Positions 34,216 through 43,080 of a stretch of 64,000 nucleotides of DNA are shown here, one piece after another (position 1 is the stretch's first letter; the number at the start of each line of letters is the position of its first letter). This DNA comes from CAVVDT01 sp963747005 (GTDB taxonomy: Bacteria; Pseudomonadota; Alphaproteobacteria; Rhizobiales; Aestuariivirgaceae). The translations under genes and the position numbers were made by a program. Where the stretch lies: assembly GCA_963747005.1 (NCBI GenBank), contig CAVVDT010000013.1, positions 1-64,000 on the forward strand, given 5' to 3'. The notes beneath the pieces are model-generated. The model was not told the origin of the DNA. It saw nothing but the letters and a program-made list of their open reading frames with translations, and searched no databases.

Positions 34216-35730
34216 ATGACAACCGTTTACAAGGACGTTGACCGCATCGAGGCCGATGCGGTCAACAAGCCTGAGCAGCGTTCGCTTTACGCTGCCCGCG
34301 TAAAAGTCCATCCCAAGCGCACCCACGGCACCTTCAGGACACTGAAATGGTGGGTGATGGCGATCACCCTCACCATCTACTACGTGACGCCCTGGCTGCG
34401 CTGGGACCGCGGCGACTTCGCCCCGCATCAGGCGGTGCTGGTCAATCTCGCCGATAGACGGTTCTATTTCTTCTTCATCGAGATATGGCCGCAGGAGTTC
34501 TATTTCGTCGGCGGCCTGCTGGTGATGGCGGGCATCGGCCTGTTCCTCATTACCTCGACGGTGGGCCGCGCCTGGTGCGGCTATACCTGCCCGCAGACCG
34601 TGTGGACGGATCTGTTCCTGGTCGTCGAGCGCTTTGTCGAAGGCGACCGCAACGCCCGCATCAAGCTCGATGCCGCGCCCTGGAGCCTCCACAAGATCGT
34701 CTTGCGCAGCACCAAGATCGCCATCTGGCTCTTGATCGCCATGGCGACGGGCGGCGCCTGGATCTTCTATTTTGCCGACGCGCCGACCCTGGCGCGCGAG
34801 TTTTTCACCCTTCATGCGGCGCCAGTGGCCTATTCCACCGTCGCCGTCCTTACCGGCACCACCTTCATCTTCGCCGGTTTCATGCGCGAACAGGTGTGCA
34901 CCTACATGTGCCCGTGGCCGCGCATCCAGTCGGCCATGCTGGATGAGCATTCCCTCACCGTCACGTACAACGACTGGCGCGGCGAACCGCGCGGCAGCCA
35001 GCGCGACCGCCGCACCGATGCCGCAACCACCTATGGCGATTGCATCGACTGCAACCTGTGCGTGGCGGTGTGTCCGCAAGGCATCGACATCCGCGACGGC
35101 CAGCAACTGGAATGCATCACTTGCGCCTTGTGCATCGATGCCTGCAATTCGGTGATGGAAAAGATCGGCAAGCCGCGCGGCCTGATCTCCTATTCGACGC
35201 TTTCCGATTATACCGCCCACGAGGCCGGCACCCGCGATCCCGACCAGTGGCCAAGCTTCATCCGTCCGCGCACCTTCATCTATATCTTCGTGTGGGGTAT
35301 GATCGGCCTCGGCCTCCTGGTTCTGCTCGCGGTGCGTGATCGGCTCGACGTCAACGTCCTGCATGACCGCAATCCGCTTTACGTGCAGCTCTCCGATGGC
35401 AACATACGCAATGGCTACAGCGTGAAGATCCTCAACAAGCGCGCCGAGCCGCGCACCTTCCACCTGTCGATCGAGGGGTTGCCGGGTGCCGTGATGTTCC
35501 TGGCCGGCAGCACCGCGGAATCGCACGATGGCCTGAACATCGACGTCGGCGCCGACCGGCTCAGGGACCTCAAGGTCTATGTGAAGATGGACCCCAAGCG
35601 CCTGCATCATCGCGAGACCGACTTCCACTTCGTCGCCGTGGACATCAATGGCGGCAAGGGCGCCGACCGGGCAGCCACCGTGGCGCATTTCCAGCGTCCC
35701 CCCAACCACGGCAACGAGGAGCACGACTAG
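34216..35730 (+). CDS. ccoG: cbb3 oxidase assembly ferredoxin CcoG (FixG/RdxA)
   Basis: 504 aa from the ATG at 34216, the first sensible start after ccoP. Membrane helices at about 45-65, 90-110, 165-185 and 200-220 carry FixG motifs WCGYTCPQTVW and CTYMCPWPRIQ. The cytosolic dicluster ferredoxin region CIDCNLCVAVCP and CITCALCIDACN supplies two iron-sulfur clusters. A C-terminal immunoglobulin-like IG domain (about 385-500) completes the usual layout. CcoG reduces Cu(II) for delivery to the oxidase CuB site. Confidence 0.97.
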   Translation: MTTVYKDVDRIEADAVNKPEQRSLYAARVKVHPKRTHGTFRTLKWWVMAITLTIYYVTPWLRWDRGDFAPHQAVLVNLADRRFYFFFIEIWPQEFYFVGGLLVMAGIGLFLITSTVGRAWCGYTCPQTVWTDLFLVVERFVEGDRNARIKLDAAPWSLHKIVLRSTKIAIWLLIAMATGGAWIFYFADAPTLAREFFTLHAAPVAYSTVAVLTGTTFIFAGFMREQVCTYMCPWPRIQSAMLDEHSLTVTYNDWRGEPRGSQRDRRTDAATTYGDCIDCNLCVAVCPQGIDIRDGQQLECITCALCIDACNSVMEKIGKPRGLISYSTLSDYTAHEAGTRDPDQWPSFIRPRTFIYIFVWGMIGLGLLVLLAVRDRLDVNVLHDRNPLYVQLSDGNIRNGYSVKILNKRAEPRTFHLSIEGLPGAVMFLAGSTAESHDGLNIDVGADRLRDLKVYVKMDPKRLHHRETDFHFVAVDINGGKGADRAATVAHFQRPPNHGNEEHD

Positions 35731-35732
35731 CC

Positions 35733-36227
35733 ATGCAGGCAGGCGAGGCAACAGGCGGAAAGACCTTCACCGGACGGCGGATGCTGGCCGCCCTCACAGG
35801 CTTCTTCGGCGTCGTCGTCATCGTCAACCTGACGATGGCCTACTTCGCCGAATCGACCTGGACCGGGCTGGTGGTGGAGAACAGCTATGTGGCGAGCCAG
35901 GAGTATAACGGCTTCATCGCCGCCGAGCGGCGCCAGGAAAAGCTCGGCTGGGATGCGCGTTTCAGCCACGACGTCGTGGGGCTGATCTTCAAGGTCGCCG
36001 CCCGCGACGGATCGCCCGTCACCGGCCTCAAGGTGGTCGTCACCATGGGCCGGCCGACCCATGAGGGCGAGGATCGCGTCGTGACCCTGAGCGAGACCCG
36101 CCCCGGCGTCTATGCCGCCGACATGGCGTTGCCGATTGGCCTGTGGGAGGCCAAGCTGATCGCCACCGGCAAGGACGGCATCGAATGGCGGCGCGACTAC
36201 AGCTACGTGACATCGAAGGCGCAATGA
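35733..36227 (+). CDS. ccoH: cbb3 oxidase assembly protein CcoH/FixH
   Basis: 164 aa, starting 2 bp after ccoG. One N-terminal membrane helix (about 15-38) is followed by a periplasmic domain with WTGLVVENSYVASQEYN, GWDARF, and GVYAADMALPIGLWEAKL, typical FixH motifs. It takes part in late assembly of the oxidase. Confidence 0.95.
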   Translation: MQAGEATGGKTFTGRRMLAALTGFFGVVVIVNLTMAYFAESTWTGLVVENSYVASQEYNGFIAAERRQEKLGWDARFSHDVVGLIFKVAARDGSPVTGLKVVVTMGRPTHEGEDRVVTLSETRPGVYAADMALPIGLWEAKLIATGKDGIEWRRDYSYVTSKAQ

Positions 36228-36228
36228 C

Positions 36229-38469
36229 ATGACCGCCTGCTGCCCCGAACCGCTGATCCTGCCGCCCGATGCGGGCGGAGGCGGCGCCGGCGGGCTCGAC
36301 CGCTGGGTGCGCGAGGTGGAGCCGGGCAGGGCGCGACTGGAAGCGCTGGTTCCGGGGGTGCATTGCGCCCACTGCATCACCCGCATCGAGGACGCATTGC
36401 GGGCTTTCCCCGCGGTCGTCACGGCCCGCGTCAACCTGTCGACGAGGCGGGTGGTGGTCGAGTGGCTGACCGGCAAGGCGGCGCCCGAGGACCTGGTGGC
36501 CGCCATCGCGTCGCTCGGCTACGAGGTGCGCCCGTGGCTGCCTTCCGCCGAGGCCGATGCCCAGAGGGCCGAGGGCCGTGCCCTGCTGACGGCGCTGGCG
36601 GTTGCCGGCTTTGCCGCCGCCAACATCATGCTCTTGTCGGTATCGGTGTGGTCGGGGGCGGAAGGCACCACCCGCGACCTGTTCCACTGGATCTCCGCGC
36701 TTATCGCCCTGCCGGCGGTGGCTTTCGCCGGCCGGCCGTTCTTTGTCTCGGCATCGAAGGCCCTGTCGCGCGGCCACCTCAACATGGATGTGCCGATCTC
36801 GCTGGCGGTGATCCTGGCGGCCGCCATGAGCCTTTACGAGACCATGCAGTCGGGCGCCGATGCCTATTTCGATGCCGCCGTCACGCTGCTGTTCTTCCTG
36901 CTGGTGGGGCGCTATCTCGATCACATGATGCGCGCCCGCGCCCGTTCGGCGGTGACCGGGCTCCTCGCCCTCAACGCCACCGGAGCGACGGTGATCGATG
37001 CCCTCGGGGCCCGCAGCTTCGTACCAGCCGGGCAATTGCGGCCGGGCATGGAAATCCTCATTGCGGCGGGCGAGCGCATCGCCGCCGACGGCGCGGTGGT
37101 GGACGGCACCAGCGATGTCGACCGCGCCGCGCTCACCGGCGAGCCGCTGCCCGAGGCGGTGAAGCCGAAGAGCACGGTGCATGCCGGCACGCTCAACCTG
37201 TCGGGCCCCTTGAGGGTGCGGGTCAGCGCCGCTGGCGACGATACGCTGATGGCCGACATCGTGCGCATGATGGAGTCCGCCGAGGCCGGGCGCGGACGCT
37301 TCGTGACGCTGGCCGAGCGCATGGCACGGGCCTATGCGCCCACCGTCCATATTGTCGCCGGCCTTACCTTCCTCGGCTGGCTGGTGATCACCGGCGACGG
37401 CCATGCCGCTCTGCTGGCGGCCATTTCGGTGCTGATCATCACCTGCCCGTGCGCGCTGGGCCTGGCGGTGCCGGCGGTGCAGGTGGTGGCGAGCGGGGTC
37501 CTATTCCGGCGCGGCATCCTGCTGAAGGACGGCACCGCGCTGGAGCGCCTGGCCGGCATCGACCGTGTGGTCTTCGACAAGACCGGAACCCTCACTCGCG
37601 GCACCCCCAGCCTCATTCCCCCGGCGGCGGCGGCTACCCGCGACCTTGAACTGGCGCTTGGCCTCGCCCAGCGCTCGCGCCACATCCTCGCCCGCAAGCT
37701 GGCGGAATGGACGGCCAGGCGCGGCATCGTGCCGGCCGCCTTCGACAGCGTCGAGGAAAGGCCGGGCGAGGGCCTTGAAGGCCGCATTCAGGGCGCCCGG
37801 ATACGGCTCGGCTCGCGCGCCTTCTGCGGTGTGAAGGCGGATGGCGGCGACGACGACAGCGGGCGCTCCGAGGTGTGGCTGGCGCGCGATCAAAAGCCGG
37901 TGCTGCGCTTTGCCTTCGAGGATGAAGCGCGCGACGATGCCGGCGCCGTGGTTGAAACCTTCGCCGCCGCCGGCATGCAGCCGGAAATCATGTCCGGCGA
38001 CCGTGAGGCGCCGGTGGCAGCCCTTGCCGCCCGGCTCGGCATCAAGGCGTTCCGCTCGGGCTGGCTGCCCGATGCCAAGGCGACCTATGTGGAGGCGCTG
38101 GAAGAAGGCGGGCATCATGTGCTGATGGTGGGCGACGGCATCAACGATGCCCCGGCGCTGGGGGCGGCGCATGTCTCCATGGCGCCGGCCTCGGGTGCTG
38201 ACATCGGCCTGGCCGCCGCCGATCTGGTCTTCACCGGCGAGAAGCTCTCGCCCGTGGTCCTCGCCTGGCGCCTGGCAAAGGCGGCCGAGCGGGTGATCCG
38301 CCAGAATTTCGGGCTCGCCATCGCCTATAATCTCATTGCCGTGCCGATCGCCATCACCGGCCATGCCAGCCCGCTGATCGCCGCCATTGCCATGTCGTCG
38401 TCATCGCTGCTGGTGACCGGCAATGCCCTGCGGCTGAGGCTCATGGCACCGCGCGAGGCGACGGCATGA
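36229..38469 (+). CDS. ccoI: Copper-exporting P1B-type ATPase CcoI/FixI
   Basis: 746 aa. It pumps copper across the inner membrane for oxidase metallation. An N-terminal cysteine pair (ACCP) is followed by a heavy-metal-associated domain with CAHC near 45. Eight membrane helices include the ion-binding TCPCALGL. The phosphorylation site DKTGTLTRG and the hinge GDGINDAPALG are intact; the TGE actuator loop is in ALTGEPLPE. It starts 1 bp after ccoH and overlaps ccoS by four bases. Confidence 0.97.
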   Translation: MTACCPEPLILPPDAGGGGAGGLDRWVREVEPGRARLEALVPGVHCAHCITRIEDALRAFPAVVTARVNLSTRRVVVEWLTGKAAPEDLVAAIASLGYEVRPWLPSAEADAQRAEGRALLTALAVAGFAAANIMLLSVSVWSGAEGTTRDLFHWISALIALPAVAFAGRPFFVSASKALSRGHLNMDVPISLAVILAAAMSLYETMQSGADAYFDAAVTLLFFLLVGRYLDHMMRARARSAVTGLLALNATGATVIDALGARSFVPAGQLRPGMEILIAAGERIAADGAVVDGTSDVDRAALTGEPLPEAVKPKSTVHAGTLNLSGPLRVRVSAAGDDTLMADIVRMMESAEAGRGRFVTLAERMARAYAPTVHIVAGLTFLGWLVITGDGHAALLAAISVLIITCPCALGLAVPAVQVVASGVLFRRGILLKDGTALERLAGIDRVVFDKTGTLTRGTPSLIPPAAAATRDLELALGLAQRSRHILARKLAEWTARRGIVPAAFDSVEERPGEGLEGRIQGARIRLGSRAFCGVKADGGDDDSGRSEVWLARDQKPVLRFAFEDEARDDAGAVVETFAAAGMQPEIMSGDREAPVAALAARLGIKAFRSGWLPDAKATYVEALEEGGHHVLMVGDGINDAPALGAAHVSMAPASGADIGLAAADLVFTGEKLSPVVLAWRLAKAAERVIRQNFGLAIAYNLIAVPIAITGHASPLIAAIAMSSSSLLVTGNALRLRLMAPREATA

Positions 38470-38654
38470 ACGTCCTCGCCTACCTCATTCCGGCAGCATT
38501 GCTGCTGGGCGGCATCGGGCTGGCGGCCTTCATCTGGAGCCTGCGCTCGGGCCAGTACGACGATCTCGACGGCGCCGCCCTGCGCATCCTCGATGATGAA
38601 CGCGACAAGGCCCCGCCACCCCCACGCCAACCCGCCCCGAACGCGAAACAATAG
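38466..38654 (+). CDS. ccoS: cbb3 oxidase maturation protein CcoS
   Basis: 62 aa. One membrane helix (about 4-28) is followed by WSLRSGQYDDLDGAALRIL, the CcoS hallmark. The ATG overlaps the ccoI stop (ATGA), showing coupled translation. Needed for cofactor insertion into CcoN. The C-terminus is proline-rich. It is the last gene of the cco operon. Confidence 0.95.
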   Translation: MNVLAYLIPAALLLGGIGLAAFIWSLRSGQYDDLDGAALRILDDERDKAPPPPRQPAPNAKQ

Positions 38655-38662
38655 GCCGGGCC

Positions 38663-39532
38663 TCACCCGCCCTGGTGGCCGTCAATCGCGCGCGAGACCA
38701 GGGTGAGGAAATCTTCATCGTTGGCGATGGGGGGAATGTCTTCCATCTCCACCGTGTAGCCGTGGCGCCGGGCGATCAATTCATAGAGCGGAATGCGGTG
38801 GTGTATGAGTTGCTCGAACCCCCACACGGCAAAGCCGTCGGGGCTCACCTCGTCATCGGCGGTGATGTTGTTGAGGGTCTTGTATTCGGCCCATTTGGCT
38901 TCGAGGAACTGCGGCTGGTAATACATCGGCTTGGGGGCACCGCGAAACCGCTCGGCCAGTTCGCGCGCATGCTCGGGCGTGCCGCGGATATAGAGCAGCA
39001 GGGTGTGGTCGGCCAGCGTCTTGAGCACCGGATCGCCGCCGTCCGACAGGTTCACCACCTCGCACAAGGAGCCGCCGGCATCGCAGATGAAATGCGCATA
39101 GTCATAGATGTCGCGCGACTTCTCGATGAATTCCGGCACATCGAGAAGGGCGGCGATTTCGGCCTGGCGGTGCTGGGCCTGGCGGCGGCGGTATTCGGCA
39201 AAGCTCAGGCCCCCTTCGGCCGGATCGCCGGGTTTGCCCAGGTAGGTCGAGAGCGGATCGAGGTTCTCGAACGTGATGTTGGAGGAGATATAGATGGAAT
39301 CGTTGCGCAACAGCGAGCGCAGGAACGGGTTCTTCATCGCCTCGTGCTTGAAGTTGTCGACGATATGCTCGCCCATGTAGCGGGTGCCGATGCGGTAATC
39401 GACCGAATAGTGGAACCAGTCGTCGTCGCGCAGCATGCGGGCAAGCGTCGTCTTGCCCACCCCCGACATGCCGAAGATGGTCACCGCCTTGGCCGGCCAG
39501 TTTCTGAAATCCCTGCTCGATTGAAACCGCAT
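38663..39532 (-). CDS. P-loop ATPase/kinase-like protein
   Basis: 289 aa. A Walker A motif GMSGVGKTT lies at about 21-29, followed by a DDWFHYSVDYRIGTRYMGEHI segment reminiscent of small-molecule kinases. Further along are a Walker B-like DYAHFICDAGGSLCE and a later LLLYIRGTPEHARELAERF helix. I do not recognise a specific function; similar proteins are annotated simply as ATPase in alphaproteobacteria. It converges on ccoS with an 8-bp gap, so it is not part of the cco operon. Confidence 0.75.
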   Translation of the reverse strand: MRFQSSRDFRNWPAKAVTIFGMSGVGKTTLARMLRDDDWFHYSVDYRIGTRYMGEHIVDNFKHEAMKNPFLRSLLRNDSIYISSNITFENLDPLSTYLGKPGDPAEGGLSFAEYRRRQAQHRQAEIAALLDVPEFIEKSRDIYDYAHFICDAGGSLCEVVNLSDGGDPVLKTLADHTLLLYIRGTPEHARELAERFRGAPKPMYYQPQFLEAKWAEYKTLNNITADDEVSPDGFAVWGFEQLIHHRIPLYELIARRHGYTVEMEDIPPIANDEDFLTLVSRAIDGHQGG

Positions 39533-39769
39533 GCCCGCCCCGCCTGAGAGTTGTCAGGCTCATCCTTAGCGCGGCTTGGGGGCCGGGATCAACGCGGCTG
39601 GCAGTGGCGCCGAGGGGGACTGTTTTACGATTTCTTAAGCGGCCGCTGCTAGACAGGACAGCTAGTGGCGAGATCCGGGCCTTTGAGGCTCAACTCGCAG
39701 CAAATCTCCGAGCCGCCCCGCAGATGGGCAAGTCAACAGGGCCGGAGCACGATTGACAGGGTTGGTGCA

Positions 39770-41020
39770 ATGCGTCTCATGTCCAAGACGCCGCGCGAGC
39801 GGCGCACTCCTAGTCGATTTTTCACCCACGAAGCCGGCAACGTGGCCATAATCGGCTCGATCAGCCTGGTGGCGATGATGGGCGTGGCGGGTGCTGCCCT
39901 CGACTACACCAAGGCATCGGGTGTGCATTCGGCCTATCAGACCGCCATGGACGCCGCCGTGCTGGCCGGTGTCGCGGGCCTGCATGACGACGACACCAAG
40001 CTCGGGGTGGCCGAACAATATTTCAGCGAGAACCACCCCACCACCGGCACCATCCAGAGCCAGAGCTTCAAGTTCGTCGACGAGGACCTGCGTGCCACCG
40101 TGACCGTGCGGGTTCCGACGAGCCTGCTCAAGATCATCAATGTCGATTATATCGATGTGACCATCAATTCCGCCGCGACCGCCAAGGAATTGCGTGTCGC
40201 CATGTGCGTCATGGCCATGAACCCGACCCGCAAGCATACCCTGGAGCTGAAAGGCTCGGTGTCGGTAATCGGACCCGATTGCAACATCTACGGCAACTCC
40301 AGCAATTCCTATGACGTCGTCGATCCTCACACGCCCAACAACTATCTGACAGGCAAGTCGGTACAGGCCATCGGCTACGGCCATCACTATCTGGAAAACG
40401 TGACGCCGCCGCTCACCTACGCGCCGGAACTCATTCCCGATCCGTTCGCTTCCAGGGACATTCCCACGGCCTCGAGCTGCGACTTCACCAGCAAGAAGAT
40501 CTCGAGCGGTACGGCAACTCTCAGTCCGGGCACCTACTGTAACGGGTTGCAGATTTCGGGCGGTGCGACGGTGACCCTCAATCCTGGCACCTATGTCATC
40601 GGCGGCGGCACCTTCAAGGTCAACGGCGCGACGGTTACCGGCAGCGATGTCACCGTCGTGCTGGCGGACAACGACACAGACCTCGATCTCCGCAACGCGA
40701 CCCTGCGCCTGAGCGCGCCGAGGTCCGGCACCTATGAGAGCATGGTGATGATGGCGGCCCGGGTGGACACCAACGACAGCTTCGTCAACTCGACCGTCGA
40801 TCTCTACGGCGTCGTCTATATGCCTAACGCGGCGATCGACTGGAACAACTCCGGCACGCCCACCATCACCGCCAAATGGACCGTATGGATTGTCGACGGC
40901 TTCAGCTGGGACGGCAACGGCACCATCGATATGCCGTTCAAGACCGAAGGCGCCGACGTGCCCTATCCGGGCAACCTCAACGTCATTCCGTTGGCCGGCA
41001 CCCCGCGGCTGGTGCTGTAA
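39770..41020 (+). CDS. Tad/TadG-like pilus-associated surface protein
   Basis: 416 aa from the ATG at 39770 (MRLMSK; an ATG at 39779 is an alternative). The start is a TadG/TadE-like N-terminus: basic residues, then GNVAIIGSISLVAMMGVAGAA, a membrane helix with the TadE-like small-residue pattern, and DYTKASGVHSAYQTAMDAAVLAG. The C-terminal half (about 255-400) has repeating turns (GTATLSPGTYC, GGATVTLNPGTYVIGGGTF, NGATVTGSDVTVVLAD), suggesting a right-handed beta-solenoid. Probably exported to the cell surface. No tad secretion genes are adjacent. Confidence 0.75.
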   Translation: MRLMSKTPRERRTPSRFFTHEAGNVAIIGSISLVAMMGVAGAALDYTKASGVHSAYQTAMDAAVLAGVAGLHDDDTKLGVAEQYFSENHPTTGTIQSQSFKFVDEDLRATVTVRVPTSLLKIINVDYIDVTINSAATAKELRVAMCVMAMNPTRKHTLELKGSVSVIGPDCNIYGNSSNSYDVVDPHTPNNYLTGKSVQAIGYGHHYLENVTPPLTYAPELIPDPFASRDIPTASSCDFTSKKISSGTATLSPGTYCNGLQISGGATVTLNPGTYVIGGGTFKVNGATVTGSDVTVVLADNDTDLDLRNATLRLSAPRSGTYESMVMMAARVDTNDSFVNSTVDLYGVVYMPNAAIDWNNSGTPTITAKWTVWIVDGFSWDGNGTIDMPFKTEGADVPYPGNLNVIPLAGTPRLVL

Positions 41021-41033
41021 GCACTATCGCCGG

Positions 41034-42335
41034 CTATTCACGCGTTTCCTTCCTGAGCGAGCGCCCCTTGGCCACCGCCGCGCGGCCATAACGCTCGCGC
41101 ACCTTGTCCATGGCCAATTCAGCTCTCGCCCTGGCCCGGGCGCGGGCATCGAGGCCGGACAGCGTTTTATCGGCGGTGGCGGGCGCGAGATGGCTGATCC
41201 CCACACCGATGAGGCGGAAGGCGGTTCCCGTCGCTTCGCGCTGCAACAGCGGGCGGGCGGCGGCGAATATGCGCTCGGCAAGCAGCGTCGGATCCGACAG
41301 CGTGGTATTGCGGGTGCGGATGCGGAAGTCGGCGGTCTTCAGCTTGAGCACCACCGTCTCGCCCGCCAGAGCGTAGCCCTTGGCGCGGCGCGACACCTTC
41401 TCGCTCAAGTCCCACAGGATGTCCTCCAGCCGGCCCGCATCGGCGATATCGTCGTTGAAGGTGGTCTCGGCGCTGATCGACTTCATTTCCTCATGCGGCG
41501 AGACGCGGCGGTGGTCCTCGCCGCGCGACAGGAAGTAGAGCCGCTCGCCCATGGCGCCGAAGCGCTTTTGCAGGTCGCGCCGTTCCATCACCTGCAACTG
41601 GCGGATCATGGTGATGCCGGCTTTCGCCAGCGAGGCCTGCATGGCCTTGCCGACACCCCAGATGAGGCTGACCGGCCGTTCGGCAAGGAAGGAGACGGTC
41701 TCGGCCCGCCCGATGACCGAAAAGCCGCGCGGCTTGTCGAGATCGGAGGCGATCTTGGCGAGAAACTTGTTGTGCGACAGTCCGACCGACACCGTGATGC
41801 CGATCTCGTCATCGATGCGGCGGGCGAGACGGGCGAGCGAGCGGGCCGGCTCCATATGGTGCAGGCGCTCTGTGCCCGAAAGATCGAGGAATGCCTCGTC
41901 TATGGATATGGGTTCGACCAACGGAGTCAGTTCCTGCATAAGAGAGCGCACCTCGCGGCCGACGCGGGCGTATTTTTCCATGTTCGGCCGCACCACCACG
42001 GCATCGGGGCACAGTCTCAGTGCCTGGAACATGGGCATGGCCGATCTGACGCCGTGAATGCGGGCGATGTAGCAGGCGGTGGAGACGACGCCCCGGCGCC
42101 CGCCGCCGATGATCACCGGTCTGTCGCGCAGGGCCGGGTCGTCGCGCTTTTCGACCGCTGCATAAAAGGCATCGCAATCGATATGGGCGATCGCCAGATC
42201 GTAGAGTTCCAGGTGGCGGATGAGACGCGGGCTGCGGCAGGCGGGGCAGCGCGAGGTTGCCGACGGCACGGCGGCAAGGCAATCGCGGCAAAAGCCGGCC
42301 AGGACAGGTTCGGTAATGGAGGTGGCGCTCGTCAT
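41034..42335 (-). CDS. dinB: DNA polymerase IV (Y family) with N-terminal zinc ribbon
   Basis: 433 aa from the ATG at 42335 (ATG at 42344 also possible). It performs translesion synthesis. Y-family motifs: IAHIDCDAFYAAVEKRDDP, VSTACYIARIHGVRSAMP, SIDEAFLDLSG, SVGLSHNKFLAKIASD, and a helix-hairpin-helix at WGVGKAM. The first 45 residues carry an extra C16-x2-C19...C30-x2-C33 ribbon absent from E. coli DinB. No beta-clamp motif is obvious at the C-terminus. I saw no alphaproteobacterial LexA box (GTTC-N7-GTTC) upstream. Confidence 0.95.
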   Translation of the reverse strand: MTSATSITEPVLAGFCRDCLAAVPSATSRCPACRSPRLIRHLELYDLAIAHIDCDAFYAAVEKRDDPALRDRPVIIGGGRRGVVSTACYIARIHGVRSAMPMFQALRLCPDAVVVRPNMEKYARVGREVRSLMQELTPLVEPISIDEAFLDLSGTERLHHMEPARSLARLARRIDDEIGITVSVGLSHNKFLAKIASDLDKPRGFSVIGRAETVSFLAERPVSLIWGVGKAMQASLAKAGITMIRQLQVMERRDLQKRFGAMGERLYFLSRGEDHRRVSPHEEMKSISAETTFNDDIADAGRLEDILWDLSEKVSRRAKGYALAGETVVLKLKTADFRIRTRNTTLSDPTLLAERIFAAARPLLQREATGTAFRLIGVGISHLAPATADKTLSGLDARARARARAELAMDKVRERYGRAAVAKGRSLRKETRE

Positions 42336-42438
42336 GGTGTCCATCCTGACACAACCCCAATCTAGCATGCGGCAAGGGCAATTGTAGCAGGGTCGTCAGG
42401 TGGCGTAGCCTGAGGGCGGGAAAGAGGAGGCCATCTGA

Positions 42439-43077
42439 ATGTACACGCTCTACAACGTGAAGAACTGGGGCTCGCTGGCGCCACATCTGGTGCTGGAGGA
42501 GCTGGGCATTCCCTACCAGAGCGCCTGGATGACGCCGGAAGAGGTGCGCAAACCCGCCTTCCGGGAGATTTCGCCCCTCGGCTTCATCCCTGCCATGCGC
42601 TTCGACGACGGGCGCATCGTGGTGGAATCGGCCGCCATCGTCGCCTTCCTGACGGCAGCGCATCCGGAAGCGGGATTGCAGCCGGCAAACGGAACCAGCG
42701 ATTATGCCGCCTATCTGTCGTGGCTGTCGTTCCTGAGCGCCAATCTCTACCCGGTCTTCGGCCTGGTCGAGCACCCGGAAGGCCTTGCTGACAGCGATGC
42801 CGAGCGCGACAGGTTGAGGGCCAGGGCGTTGCGGCAGGTCGATGATCTGTTCGACCTGATCAACGGAAGGCTGGAGCGCGAGGGCCCCTTCCTGCTGGGC
42901 GATGTGTTTTCGGCGGCCGACTTCTACCTGTTCATGCTGGCCTGCTGGGCACGGCCCTCGGAAATGGCGCTGAGGTCGCGCTGCCCCGCCATTGCCGCGC
43001 TTTCGGACGCCGTCAGGCAGCGCCCCAAGCTGAAGGCCGTGCTGGATGCTCACAACGTCATGCAACCGAAGGGATAG
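42439..43077 (+). CDS. Glutathione S-transferase family protein
   Basis: 212 aa. A thioredoxin-fold N-terminal domain has MYTLYNVKNWGSLAPHLVLEELGIPY, cis-proline in LGFIPAM, and the glutathione-site VVESAAIVAFL. The helical C-terminal domain ends with FLLGDVFSAADFYLFMLACW, the usual N-capping box (S-x-x-D). Substrate unknown. It starts 104 bp from the divergent dinB and is followed 3 bp later by the agmatinase-like gene, so the two are probably co-transcribed. Confidence 0.88.
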   Translation: MYTLYNVKNWGSLAPHLVLEELGIPYQSAWMTPEEVRKPAFREISPLGFIPAMRFDDGRIVVESAAIVAFLTAAHPEAGLQPANGTSDYAAYLSWLSFLSANLYPVFGLVEHPEGLADSDAERDRLRARALRQVDDLFDLINGRLEREGPFLLGDVFSAADFYLFMLACWARPSEMALRSRCPAIAALSDAVRQRPKLKAVLDAHNVMQPKG

Positions 43078-43080
43078 CCC

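Noticed and set aside
42336..42438. LexA (SOS) box between dinB and the GST gene
   Set aside because: Searched for GTTC-N7-GTTC and its complement GAAC-N7-GAAC; none found.
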